Shown here: positions 45,809-56,229 of the stretch, one piece after another
How the letters are laid out: each line of letters opens with the position of its first letter
Numbering within the stretch: position 1 is the first letter of the stretch
Assembly: GCF_000699445.3 (NCBI RefSeq)
Contig: NC_067202.1
Coordinates: 17,207,644-17,271,643, forward strand
DNA length: 64,000 nt
Reading direction: 5' to 3'
Source of the DNA: Schistosoma haematobium
Lineage: Eukaryota; Platyhelminthes; Trematoda; Strigeidida; Schistosomatidae
The notes under the pieces: generated by a model
The model's input: only the letters and a program-made list of their open reading frames with translations
Database searches by the model: none
Told to the model about the DNA's origin: nothing
Position numbers and translations under genes: made by a program

Positions 45809-46012
45809 ATCTGCAAGTTCATCTACAGGAATTTTGTAACTCACAAGGTATGCTGACAGTAACTCCGCTATTTCAGAACGTGATTCTGACGAACCATGAG
45901 AAACATTTAATATGCCACAAATATATTCACCAACAACCTCAGCATCAATATCCTTTGACAAATCTGTGAGGAAAGTAGCAACCCAATCAAATTGTAATTC
46001 ATTTGAAGACAT
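45809..46012 (-). CDS. CCDC43: CCDC43-like gene, exon 1 with start codon
   Basis: ATG at 46012-46010; donor GAT|GTGGGT after 45809 (phase 0). The 68 codons encode MSSNELQFDWVATFLTDLSK, then DIDAEVVGEYICGILN and a helix AELLSAYLVSYKIPVDELAD. This is the N-terminal domain typical of CCDC43: Trp-containing helix, then V.GEYI.GIL, then a Ser/Glu-rich loop and helix. In-frame codons upstream of the ATG (to 46054) lack the family pattern, so this Met is chosen. The full gene is 12.2 kb and the predicted protein 430 aa. CCDC43 function is poorly known. Confidence 0.8.
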
Positions 46013-46905
46013 ACAGCATGCGGATAGATTACTTGTAACAGTGGTAAATACCAATATTTAAAAGTTAGAAGTTCGAACGACAGAGTATTACGGTCTAAAA
46101 AATAAGAAACAGAAGTAACAATGCAAATCAATGGTTAGCTGATATACAAGATTGTAGCAGGCTATTAAGGTAGTATATTTGTTCTGAGTGACTGACTCCT
46201 ACTTGAGAAAATACTTATCCGTCTGGTCTGAAGGTTTTATTTCACTGAAGGCGACAAACAACTGGAAGGAGCTGCACAGTGCACAAGATGTGAGGTAAAA
46301 CAAATATCAATAAGAACTCATCCTTTTGAACATTAAATGTAGATGACCAGTTACTTACAGGTCGTGGATGGAAGCTTCGATAAATAATAGGGGAAAACTG
46401 TTATGGCTTTGGAAACAAGCCCCGTGTGGTGGACCAGACAGGTCTATCTCCACACCCGAAGCAATTTGATGAGACGTACAAATTCCTATCAATGGAGAAG
46501 TATGTTAGATGAGCCGTCTACTGGTAGTACTTGGAAAGACATAAAACATGTACCCGCTACTCAGCAAGCAGTCAACACGAATGTGTTCTAAACAGGTAAA
46601 ATATTATGTTATGTTTTTCTAATAATAATCATTAGATCTCTTAAATGTGCGTGCCTATTATCGTGAGAACAATGTTACATAAGGAGTGAGACAATATTTT
46701 ACTGAAATTCTGAATAAGTCATATATTACCGAGTATGTGTAAGTACGAATTTACACCTGATCGGAGAACTATTATTGGTTGAGAGAGCGCGGGAACTTAA
46801 TGTTTGAACCGGCTGTGTCGAAACACGTGTTAGAGTTTATTTGGAAACAGGAGAGATCTAAAACAACAGCATACAAATCAGGGTCAGTGAACGTCTGGGA
46901 GGAGG
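46013..46905. other. 5' flank of the CCDC43-like gene, no other gene supported
   Basis: Presumed promoter and 5' UTR region on the minus strand. No TATA or initiator could be fixed. A 62-codon plus-strand frame at 46403-46591 has no supporting motif. Confidence 0.4.
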
Positions 46906-46985
46906 TGCAATAACACGATGTGCTAACACAACCTATATATTTTCTCAGAATGGTGTTTGTGGTGATTGTAAAGTCGTAACAGTTG
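46906..46985 (-). mobile_element. Probable outer part of the old 3' LTR, split by the array
   Basis: Starts TGCAATAAC, the inverse of the TTGCA that ends the old LTR at 60885. Together with 60697-60885 this gives an LTR of ~270 bp interrupted by the young array. Inference from end symmetry and position only. Confidence 0.45.
46982..46985. other. Target-site duplication, left (GTTG)
   Basis: GTTG directly before the first TGTAAC; the same four bases follow the last LTR at 60693-60696. No equivalent pair flanks the internal LTRs. Confidence 0.75.
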
Positions 46986-47301
46986 TGTAACACGTGTAAT
47001 CAGCAGTCACTGGAAGACGGGAAGACCTAAAGCCCAACACACACAATGTTAACTGAACACTCTACACCACAGAGAGAACGAGGAATGGAGGCCAATAGAC
47101 GTTTATTTAAAAATTAAAATCCGCGGGTTCTGTACAGAAAGAGAGCTAGTTTACAAAACGGTCTTATGAGTCATCCTGTAAGTTCAGTGCGTGTAGGGCT
47201 TGCTCTTCTTCTTCTAAAGCGTTTATTCTTGCTTGCCCTGCGATAGAAGGAAAACAAAATCTATTAACAACATCATACATGATGATTTTAATCCCGTTAC
47301 A
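46986..47301 (-). repeat. LTR 1 (3' LTR of copy 1), 316 bp
   Basis: TGTAAC...GTTACA ends. It differs from the other three LTRs at 47242 (g instead of a). The polypurine tract of the element (AGGAGAGGGGGCG, minus strand) abuts it at 47302-47314. The pol stop codon TAA is bases 3-5 of the LTR (47297-47299). Confidence 0.95.
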
Positions 47302-49880
47302 TCGCCCCCTCTCCTAATGAGGCACTGTCCTCAGTGCCCGATCTTGGGCATGGGTATGCTGTCCCTCCTTCAGGTGGTACTTCGTAAAATCTAGTGGCCG
47401 GCGGTGGATCAGCGAGTTGAGCATCGAAGGGAAATGTCGTCCGATCGGGTTTTATCTGGTTGTAGTGCACCGTTATCACAGCGTCTTTAGGTCGTTGTAT
47501 GTTACGCAATACAAACGTGGTGGGCGATCGGATGAGGACAATTTCAAAGGGGCCTTGCCAGGGTTGATGGAATTTACTGCAACCCCCTAGCGACGTCATT
47601 GGGCGGCGTAACCAGACGCGATCTCCAACCGTATACCTAGGTCCTTGTGCTTGACGATCATATATATCTTTTTGGTGTCCACTAGCCTTGCCTAAGTTAA
47701 TGTTGACCAGACGGTGGGCATCAGCTAGTCGGTTGCGAAGAGTACGTATGTACGGAACATGCTCTTGTTCTTCGTAGGGCAGCAGGGGTGACTGTATCTC
47801 TACTGGTAGGCGTAGTTCGTGCCCGAACAGCAAAATAGCAGGCGAGAATCCCGTGGACCCATGTACCGACGTACGATATGCTAAAAGGCATTGGGGAGCA
47901 CCTCATCCCATAACTCAGGTGACGATCTGCTGACAAACGACTGCAAGATGGCTTTAATAGTTCTGTTTGTTCTTTCTACGAGGCCGTTACCTTCTGGGTG
48001 ATAGGCGGTGGTGTGTGTCTTCTTGATTCCTAATAGCCGGCATATCTCAGTAATGAGGTGGCTTTCAAAGGATGGACCTTGGTCGGAGTGGAGTGAGACA
48101 GGGGCACCATAACGGGAGACCCAGTGATCGATGAAAGCTCGGGCAACAGTAAGGGCGTCTTGCTGTGGAAGGGGTACAGCTTCGCACCATTTAGTGAAAT
48201 AATCCACCATAACCAGTATGTAGCGGTTCCCGTTTTTTGTCGTAGTTAGTGGTCCCATGATGTCTATACCAACTCGCTGGTGTGGTCCTGTCGTCACCAT
48301 CGGCGTCACTGGTGCACGGGGTGTCTGCTGAGGCGATTTAAAACGGCAGCACGTGTTACAATTCTTGCAAAACTGAGCTACATCTTCGTGTATGGAAGGC
48401 CACCAAAAGCGTTGACGGACAGCGTGTTCAGTTCTCCGTTCTCCCGCATGACCAAGTTCGCGGTGTACCTGTTCCACAATACTCTCAACTTTCACTCGCG
48501 GTACTATCAGTAGGGGTTGTTTTGATTCATTCATTAGGAATAATGTGTCACCATATAGCTTGAAGTTACCCCATTTGGTGCAGATACGACGAGTTGTTAC
48601 GGATTGATCTTTAAGCTCCCTCATGGATGGCTTACTATTTCCATGTAGCTGTCTTTGATAAACAATCTGTAAGTCTGGATCTGCTGATTGTAGGGAGGGC
48701 CAGTCTGTCTCTGAAGCTGTACTAAGAATTGCGTTAATAATATCTGTGGTCTGCGGTATTCGGGAGAGGGCATCCGCATTTGCATGTCGATTTCCCGGTC
48801 GATACTCGCATGTGAAATCGAACTCTTGTAGTCTCTCCTGCCAGCGTGCCACTTGCCCTTCTGGTTCGCGGAAAGAGCGGAGCCACTGCAGTGCACGGTG
48901 ATCCGTGCGCACACGAAAGGGTTTGCCCAGCAGATAATGGCGAAAATGTTGTAAGAATTTTACTAGTGCTAACATCTCCCGACGTGTTGTAGAATATCGT
49001 GCTTCACTCTTATCTAATCGTCGACTAGCATACGCAATGACCCTTTCGTGTCCATCTCGAGCTACTTGTGATAAAACTGCTCCAATAGCCGAGGAACTAG
49101 CATCCGTATCAAGTATAAATTCGCCTCCGTCTGCTGAAGTATCTGGGAAGGCTAATATAGGTGGAGAAGTTAACCGAGCCTTCAAAGCATCGAACGCCTG
49201 TTGACACTCGCTGGTCCATAAAAATTTTCGTCCTTTGTGGGTTAATCGGTGTAAAGGTGCTGCTAATGATGCGAAATCACGTACGAAGCGTCTATAGTAA
49301 GAAGCTAGTCCAAGGAAGCTACGAACGTCTTCAGGTGATTTTGGTTGCGGCCAATTAACAATCACACGTGTCTTTTCTTTATCTGTTGCCACTCCATCTT
49401 CTGTAATGCGGTGCCCTAAGAAAAGCACTTCTTTTTGCAATAGTCGACATTTAGATGGTTTCACTTTTAGGTTATGCTGCCTAATACGTTGTAGGACTGC
49501 CTTCAAATTGGCATTATGTTGTTCTGGCGTGCTGCCATATACAATAATATCGTCAAGGTAGATTAAGCACTGGTGCGGTACGAGACCTTGCAGAACCGTC
49601 TGCATCAATCGTTGAAAGGTAGCTGGGGCGTTAGTTAGCCCGAAAGGCATTACTTGAAATTCATATAAGCCATTAGGCACTACAAATGCAGTTTTTTTCT
49701 ATCTTGGGGTCGGACTTCCACTTGCCAATATCCTGATGCTAAGTCTAACGTTGAGAACCAGCGAGCTCCTTTCATGGCATCTAAGGTAGCGTCTATCCGT
49801 GGAAGTGGAAAAGAATCACGCTTAGTTATAGCATTAAGGCGTCGGTAATCTACACACAGTCGTAGGGAGGAATCCTTCTT
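47297..49880 (-). pseudogene. pol: Ty3/Gypsy pol, copy 1: RT-RNase H-integrase, frameshifted
   Basis: Main frame 49680-47881 (599 codons): PFGLTNAPATFQRLM, catalytic YLDD at residues 41-44, RT thumb, RNase H (DTDASSSAIGAVLSQ) and the integrase HHCC zinc finger (HRELGH..., CKNC..C). The integrase core has Asp residues in VGIDIMGPL and HSDQGPSFES, and the Glu region YHPEGNGLVERTNRT. 47833-47297 holds the integrase C-terminal region with the GPF-type motif (WQGPFEIVL). No chromodomain is visible. Breaks: T7 run near 49692 (copy 2 has 8), one T short near 49880, and one G short near 47891. Relative to copies 2 and 3 this copy is in frame at 48235 and 47586. Confidence 0.9.
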
Positions 49881-49883
49881 TTA

Positions 49884-50603
49884 CTAAGACAATTGGCGAT
49901 GCCCAGGGTGACGAAGATGGTACAATAATCTTTTTTCTAACATATCTTTTATCATTGATTCTAAATGAGGCTGATAATGCACCGGGACTCTGCGAGGTGG
50001 TTGGCGTAATGGCATGTGGTCACTTGTGACAATGGAATGTTGCACAATGGTCGTCCGATTTCCAGAGATATTCTCCGAGAAAACAGTGCTAAATCGTTGG
50101 AGTACGTCAATGGTAGCTCGACGGTCCTTTTCACTTATTAATTGGTTATCTTGTACCTGACGTACAATCTCTGCAGTTCCCACCTGGGCTACGGACTTAG
50201 TTGGTATTTCATGGTGTTGTATTTGCACGACAACTCCACCAATACTCGCTTCTGACTTATTCATGTGTATAGAGACCTGGTATTTTAACATGAAGTCGAC
50301 CCCGAGAATCATGTCACAAGTCAGTGTGGGGCAAACCCAGAATTCATGTTGAAAAGGCTTCTTGTCAATCGTCAGCTCTAACCCTATCTTAGAACACGCT
50401 TTCAAGGGTTCTCCGCTCGCGGTAATTAAGGTAGAAGAGCATTGTTTACGCTGAGTGCTGGGGTTAAGTTTCTGCAAGAGGTCTTCCTTGATCAAGGATA
50501 CTGAAGCTCCTGTATCTAATAGTATATTAATCTCAGTACTTTGCACTCTACCCTTAATAGTAACAGGGCACAAGTGTTTAACATAGCAAGACGATATATG
50601 CAA
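49884..50603 (-). CDS. Ty3/Gypsy protease domain, copy 1
   Basis: 239 codons counted from the first Met; the frame is the same as gag but is separated from it by one UGA. Retropepsin active site LLDTGASVSLI at residues 28-38, second conserved block DMILGVDF near residue 95. The C-terminal part is the RT N-terminal linker (ISGNRTTIVQHSIVTSDHMP, HYQPHLESMIKDMLEK) and then runs out of frame at an A6 run (49931-49936). Confidence 0.85.
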   Translation of the reverse strand: MHISSCYVKHLCPVTIKGRVQSTEINILLDTGASVSLIKEDLLQKLNPSTQRKQCSSTLITASGEPLKACSKIGLELTIDKKPFQHEFWVCPTLTCDMILGVDFMLKYQVSIHMNKSEASIGGVVVQIQHHEIPTKSVAQVGTAEIVRQVQDNQLISEKDRRATIDVLQRFSTVFSENISGNRTTIVQHSIVTSDHMPLRQPPRRVPVHYQPHLESMIKDMLEKRLLYHLRHPGHRQLS

Positions 50604-50618
50604 ACGACACTGCTTACC

Positions 50619-51431
50619 TCAGTTTTTCACGCCGTTATGCCCGCATTTCTTGGCATTTTTGCCGAAACGTCTGCAGTAGAAGCATTCTGTTTGCTGGCCT
50701 CGATAGTTGTCCCTTGACGACCGTCCGTTCCATGTGGAAGTCGGCTGCCCTCGTCTACTATTCCGGTCAGGGAACTCTCTGATAGCCGCGGCGCTTCGAA
50801 AGCTATCTTGTAGATTAGGTTCGGTGGCTTCATCGATAGTCATCACGGTTGGTCGATAGGTCGCCAATGGAACTGACAGTCTTTCAGCAGTCAACAACCG
50901 AAGTGCCGTTCGTTTCAAGTCGGCTGTGTCAGCCGGTGGCACTCGAAGTAGATGTTCTCGCAGTGCACCTGGCAGCAGTCCCTCAATAAAACGGGAGCGT
51001 GTAATTTCTTCTCGCCCCAAGATGTCCAGGCTAGGGAATGCCTGGGTTGCTAGCTGCTGTAATGAGTGAAAATAGTCGATGGGGCTTTCCTGAGGTTTCT
51101 GGTGGCGAGACAAAAACTGAATTGTCATCTGCTGGGTGTCTACGGGCAGGGAAAAACAGTCGTCTAGAATTCTCCAGTTTTGTGAGAGCGTGTTACTGGC
51201 CGCAAAACCGTTCGCTATAGCCCTGCGTACTGCTTCATCGCTCAGATAGGAAACAAGGTAGTTGAAATGCTCGGTCAATGGAACTCTCTGAAGGTATGCT
51301 GTGACTTTAAATTTCCAAACGGAGTAATCTGATGATGTTTCGAGCAGTGGTGGCTGGTGTGGGGTTGAACTGGGAGTAGCCCTGATTGGAATCAGAGGGG
51401 GTTCGTCTAGGTTCTCATCGCGTTTTTCCAT
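50619..51431 (-). CDS. gag: Ty3/Gypsy gag, copy 1
   Basis: 270 codons, intact. The N-terminal capsid-like helical domain (YSVWKFKVTAYLQRVPLTEH to LRTALRLLTAERL-like) has the conserved FIEGLLPG type motif. It ends in a zinc-knuckle remnant CFYCRRFGKNAKKCGHN. The RFG..A..C pattern recalls the unusual Cys-His box of CsRn1/Boudicca-group elements rather than the classical CCHC: the usual His position is Lys. The start ATG is only 18 nt after the LTR. It ends with UGA at 50621-50619. Confidence 0.9.
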   Translation of the reverse strand: MEKRDENLDEPPLIPIRATPSSTPHQPPLLETSSDYSVWKFKVTAYLQRVPLTEHFNYLVSYLSDEAVRRAIANGFAASNTLSQNWRILDDCFSLPVDTQQMTIQFLSRHQKPQESPIDYFHSLQQLATQAFPSLDILGREEITRSRFIEGLLPGALREHLLRVPPADTADLKRTALRLLTAERLSVPLATYRPTVMTIDEATEPNLQDSFRSAAAIREFPDRNSRRGQPTSTWNGRSSRDNYRGQQTECFYCRRFGKNAKKCGHNGVKN

Positions 51432-51449
51432 CTCACCTCCGCCACCAGT

Positions 51450-51765
51450 TGTAACACGTGTAATCAGCAGTCACTGGAAGACGGGAAGACCTAAAGCCCA
51501 ACACACACAATGTTAACTGAACACTCTACACCACAGAGAGAACGAGGAATGGAGGCCAATAGACGTTTATTTAAAAATTAAAATCCGCGGGTTCTGTACA
51601 GAAAGAGAGCTAGTTTACAAAACGGTCTTATGAGTCATCCTGTAAGTTCAGTGCGTGTAGGGCTTGCTCTTCTTCTTCTAAAGCGTTTATTCTTGCTTGC
51701 CCTGCAATAGAAGGAAAACAAAATCTATTAACAACATCATACATGATGATTTTAATCCCGTTACA
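51450..51765 (-). repeat. LTR 2 (5' of copy 1, 3' of copy 2), 316 bp
   Basis: Shared by adjacent copies. TGTAAC/GTTACA ends. No GTTG pair around it. Confidence 0.95.
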
Positions 51766-54345
51766 TCGCCCCCTCTCCTAATGAGGCACTGTCCTCAGTG
51801 CCTGATCTTGGGCATGGGTATGCTGTCCCTCCTTCAGGTGGTACTTCGTAAAATCTAGTGGCCGGCGGTGGATCAGCGAGTTGAGCATCGAAGGGAAATG
51901 TCGTCCGATCGGGTTTTATCTGGTTGTAGTGCACCGTTATCACAGCGTCTTTAGGTCGTTGTATGTTACGCAATACAAACGTGGTGGGCGATCGGATGAG
52001 GACAATTTCAAAGGGGCCTTGCCAGGGTTGATGGAATTTACTGCAACCCCTAGCGACGTCATTGGGCGGCGTAACCAGACGCGATCTCCAACCGTATACC
52101 TAGGTCCTTGTGCTTGACGATCATATATATCTTTTTGGTGTCCACTAGCCTTGCCTAAGTTAATGTTGACCAGACGGTGGGCATCAGCTAGTCGGTTGCG
52201 AAGAGTACGTATGTACGGAACATGCTCTTGTTCTTCGTAGGGCAGCAGGGGTGACTGTATCTCTACTGGTAGGCGTAGTTCGTGCCCGAACAGCAAAATA
52301 GCAGGCGAGAATCCCGTGGACCCATGTACCGACGTACGATATGCTAAAAGGCATTGGGGAGCACCTCATCCCATAACTCAGGTGACGATCTGCTGACAAA
52401 CGACTGCAAGATGGCTTTAATAGTTCTGTTTGTTCTTTCTACGAGGCCGTTACCTTCTGGGTGATAGGCGGTGGTGTGTGTCTTCTTGATTCCTAATAGC
52501 CGGCATATCTCAGTAATGAGGTGGCTTTCAAAGGATGGACCTTGGTCGGAGTGGAGTGAGACAGGGGCACCATAACGGGAGACCCAGTGATCGATGAAAG
52601 CTCGGGCAACAGTAAGGGCGTCTTGCTGTGGAAGGGGTACAGCTTCGCACCATTTAGTGAAATAATCCACCATAACCAGTATGTAGCGGTTCCCGTTTTT
52701 GTCGTAGTTAGTGGTCCCATGATGTCTATACCAACTCGCTGGTGTGGTCCTGTCGTCACCATCGGCGTCACTGGTGCACGGGGTGTCTGCTGAGGCGATT
52801 TAAAACGGCAGCACGTGTTACAATTCTTGCAAAACTGAGCTACATCTTCGTGTATGGAAGGCCACCAAAAGCGTTGACGGACAGCGTGTTCAGTTCTCCG
52901 TTCTCCCGCATGACCAAGTTCGCGGTGTACCTGTTCCACAATACTCTCAACTTTCACTCGCGGTACTATCAGTAGGGGTTGTTTTGATTCATTCATTAGG
53001 AATAATGTGTCACCATATAGCTTGAAGTTACCCCATTTGGTGCAGATACGACGAGTTGTTACGGATTGATCTTTAAGCTCCCTCATGGATGGCTTACTAT
53101 TTCCATGTAGCTGTCTTTGATAAACAATCTGTAAGTCTGGATCTGCTGATTGTAGGGAGGGCCAGTCTGTCTCTGAAGCTGTACTAAGAATTGCGTTAAT
53201 AATATCTGTGGTCTGCGGTATTCGGGAGAGGGCATCCGCATTTGCATGTCGATTTCCCGGTCGATACTCGCATGTGAAATCGAACTCTTGTAGTCTCTCC
53301 TGCCAGCGTGCCACTTGCCCTTCTGGTTCGCGGAAAGAGCGGAGCCACTGCAGTGCACGGTGATCCGTGCGCACACGAAAGGGTTTGCCCAGCAGATAAT
53401 GGCGAAAATGTTGTAAGAATTTTACTAGTGCTAACATCTCCCGACGTGTTGTAGAATATCGTGCTTCACTCTTATCTAATCGTCGACTAGCATACGCAAT
53501 GACCCTTTCGTGTCCATCTCGAGCTACTTGTGATAAAACTGCTCCAATAGCCGAGGAACTAGCATCCGTATCAAGTATAAATTCGCCTCCGTCTGCTGAA
53601 GTATCTGGGAAGGCTAATATAGGTGGAGAAGTTAACCGAGCCTTCAAAGCATCGAACGCCTGTTGACACTCGCTGGTCCATAAAAATTTTCGTCCTTTGT
53701 GGGTTAATCGGTGTAAAGGTGCTGCTAATGATGCGAAATCACGTACGAAGCGTCTATAGTAAGAAGCTAGTCCAAGGAAGCTACGAACGTCTTCAGGTGA
53801 TTTTGGTTGCGGCCAATTAACAATCACACGTGTCTTTTCTTTATCTGTTGCCACTCCATCTTCTGTAATGCGGTGCCCTAAGAAAAGCACTTCTTTTTGC
53901 AATAGTCGACATTTAGATGGTTTCACTTTTAGGTTATGCTGCCTAATACGTTGTAGGACTGCCTTCAAATTGGCATTATGTTGTTCTGGCGTGCTGCCAT
54001 ATACAATAATATCGTCAAGGTAGATTAAGCACTGGTGCGGTACGAGACCTTGCAGAACCGTCTGCATCAATCGTTGAAAGGTAGCTGGGGCGTTAGTTAG
54101 CCCGAAAGGCATTACTTGAAATTCATATAAGCCATTAGGCACTACAAATGCAGTTTTTTTTCTATCTTGGGGTCGGACTTCCACTTGCCAATATCCTGAT
54201 GCTAAGTCTAACGTTGAGAACCAGCGAGCTCCTTTCATGGCATCTAAGGTAGCGTCTATCCGTGGAAGTGGAAAAGAATCACGCTTAGTTATAGCATTAA
54301 GGCGTCGGTAATCTACACACAGTCGTAGGGAGGAATCCTTCTTTT
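51761..54345 (-). pseudogene. pol: Ty3/Gypsy pol, copy 2, frameshifted
   Basis: Frame 54238-52493 (581 codons) begins MKGARWFSTLDLASGYW and runs unbroken through the T8 run at ~54154-54161 that is short in copies 1 and 3. It leaves frame in the integrase at a T5 run near 52695 (copy 1 has T6). Further breaks: G4 near 52356 and C4 near 52047. The same domains as copy 1 are present. Confidence 0.9.
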
Positions 54346-54347
54346 TA

Positions 54348-55067
54348 CTAAGACAATTGGCGATGCCCAGGGTGACGAAGATGGTACAATAATCTTTTTT
54401 CTAACATATCTTTTATCATTGATTCTAAATGAGGCTGATAATGCACCGGGACTCTGCGAGGTGGTTGGCGTAATGGCATGTGGTCACTTGTGACAATGGA
54501 ATGTTGCACAATGGTCGTCCGATTTCCAGAGATATTCTCCGAGAAAACAGTGCTAAATCGTTGGAGTACGTCAATGGTAGCTCGACGGTCCTTTTCACTT
54601 ATTAATTGGTTATCTTGTACCTGACGTACAATCTCTGCAGTTCCCACCTGGGCTACGGACTTAGTTGGTATTTCATGGTGTTGTATTTGCACGACAACTC
54701 CACCAATACTCGCTTCTGACTTATTCATGTGTATAGAGACCTGGTATTTTAACATGAAGTCGACCCCGAGAATCATGTCACAAGTCAGTGTGGGGCAAAC
54801 CCAGAATTCATGTTGAAAAGGCTTCTTGTCAATCGTCAGCTCTAACCCTATCTTAGAACACGCTTTCAAGGGTTCTCCGCTCGCGGTAATTAAGGTAGAA
54901 GAGCATTGTTTACGCTGAGTGCTGGGGTTAAGTTTCTGCAAGAGGTCTTCCTTGATCAAGGATACTGAAGCTCCTGTATCTAATAGTATATTAATCTCAG
55001 TACTTTGCACTCTACCCTTAATAGTAACAGGGCACAAGTGTTTAACATAGCAAGACGATATATGCAA
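54348..55067 (-). CDS. Ty3/Gypsy protease domain, copy 2
   Basis: Identical in product to copy 1, with the same UGA upstream (55085-55083) and the same A6 break (54395-54400). Confidence 0.85.
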   Translation of the reverse strand: MHISSCYVKHLCPVTIKGRVQSTEINILLDTGASVSLIKEDLLQKLNPSTQRKQCSSTLITASGEPLKACSKIGLELTIDKKPFQHEFWVCPTLTCDMILGVDFMLKYQVSIHMNKSEASIGGVVVQIQHHEIPTKSVAQVGTAEIVRQVQDNQLISEKDRRATIDVLQRFSTVFSENISGNRTTIVQHSIVTSDHMPLRQPPRRVPVHYQPHLESMIKDMLEKRLLYHLRHPGHRQLS

Positions 55068-55082
55068 ACGACACTGCTTACC

Positions 55083-55895
55083 TCAGTTTTTCACGCCGTT
55101 ATGCCCGCATTTCTTGGCATTTTTGCCGAAACGTCTGCAGTAGAAGCATTCTGTTTGCTGGCCTCGATAGTTGTCCCTTGACGACCGTCCGTTCCATGTG
55201 GAAGTCGGCTGCCCTCGTCTACTATTCCGGTCAGGGAACTCTCTGATAGCCGCGGCGCTTCGAAAGCTATCTTGTAGATTAGGTTCGGTGGCTTCATCGA
55301 TAGTCATCACGGTTGGTCGATAGGTCGCCAATGGAACTGACAGTCTTTCAGCAGTCAACAACCGAAGTGCCGTTCGTTTCAAGTCGGCTGTGTCAGCCGG
55401 TGGCACTCGAAGTAGATGTTCTCGCAGTGCACCTGGCAGCAGTCCTTCAATAAAACGGGAGCGTGTAATTTCTTCTCGCCCCAAGATGTCCAGGCTAGGG
55501 AATGCCTGGGTTGCTAGCTGCTGTAATGAGTGAAAATAGTCGATGGGGCTTTCCTGAGGTTTCTGGTGGCGAGACAAAAACTGAATTGTCATCTGCTGGG
55601 TGTCTACGGGCAGGGAAAAACAGTCGTCTAGAATTCTCCAGTTTTGTGAGAGCGTGTTACTGGCCGCAAAACCGTTCGCTATAGCCCTGCGTACTGCTTC
55701 ATCGCTCAGATAGGAAACAAGGTAGTTGAAATGCTCGGTCAATGGAACTCTCTGAAGGTATGCTGTGACTTTAAATTTCCAAACGGAGTAATCTGATGAT
55801 GTTTCGAGCAGTGGTGGCTGGTGTGGGGTTGAACTGGGAGTAGCCCTGATTGGAATCAGAGGGGGTTCGTCTAGGTTCTCATCGCGTTTTTCCAT
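55083..55895 (-). CDS. gag: Ty3/Gypsy gag, copy 2
   Basis: Intact 270 codons with the same product as copy 1. A silent private base lies at 55446. Confidence 0.9.
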   Translation of the reverse strand: MEKRDENLDEPPLIPIRATPSSTPHQPPLLETSSDYSVWKFKVTAYLQRVPLTEHFNYLVSYLSDEAVRRAIANGFAASNTLSQNWRILDDCFSLPVDTQQMTIQFLSRHQKPQESPIDYFHSLQQLATQAFPSLDILGREEITRSRFIEGLLPGALREHLLRVPPADTADLKRTALRLLTAERLSVPLATYRPTVMTIDEATEPNLQDSFRSAAAIREFPDRNSRRGQPTSTWNGRSSRDNYRGQQTECFYCRRFGKNAKKCGHNGVKN

Positions 55896-55913
55896 CTCAC
55901 CTCCGCCACCAGT

Positions 55914-56229
55914 TGTAACACGTGTAATCAGCAGTCACTGGAAGACGGGAAGACCTAAAGCCCAACACACACAATGTTAACTGAACACTCTACACCACAG
56001 AGAGAACGAGGAATGGAGGCCAATAGACGTTTATTTAAAAATTAAAATCCGCGGGTTCTGTACAGAAAGAGAGCTAGTTTACAAAACGGTCTTATGAGTC
56101 ATCCTGTAAGTTCAGTGCGTGTAGGGCTTGCTCTTCTTCTTCTAAAGCGTTTATTCTTGCTTGCCCTGCAATAGAAGGAAAACAAAATCTATTAACAACA
56201 TCATACATGATGATTTTAATCCCGTTACA
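55914..56229 (-). repeat. LTR 3 (5' of copy 2, 3' of copy 3), 316 bp
   Basis: Identical in length and ends to LTR 2. Shared by copies 2 and 3. Confidence 0.95.

Noticed and set aside
46403..46591. Small + strand frame upstream of the CCDC43-like gene as a divergent gene
   Set aside because: 62 codons, no family motif, no splice or poly(A) support.
48280..48513. Repeated + strand frames within the Gypsy array (same in each copy, also at 52742 and 57207)
   Set aside because: They overlap conserved integrase/RNase H coding on the minus strand and recur only because the copies are identical.
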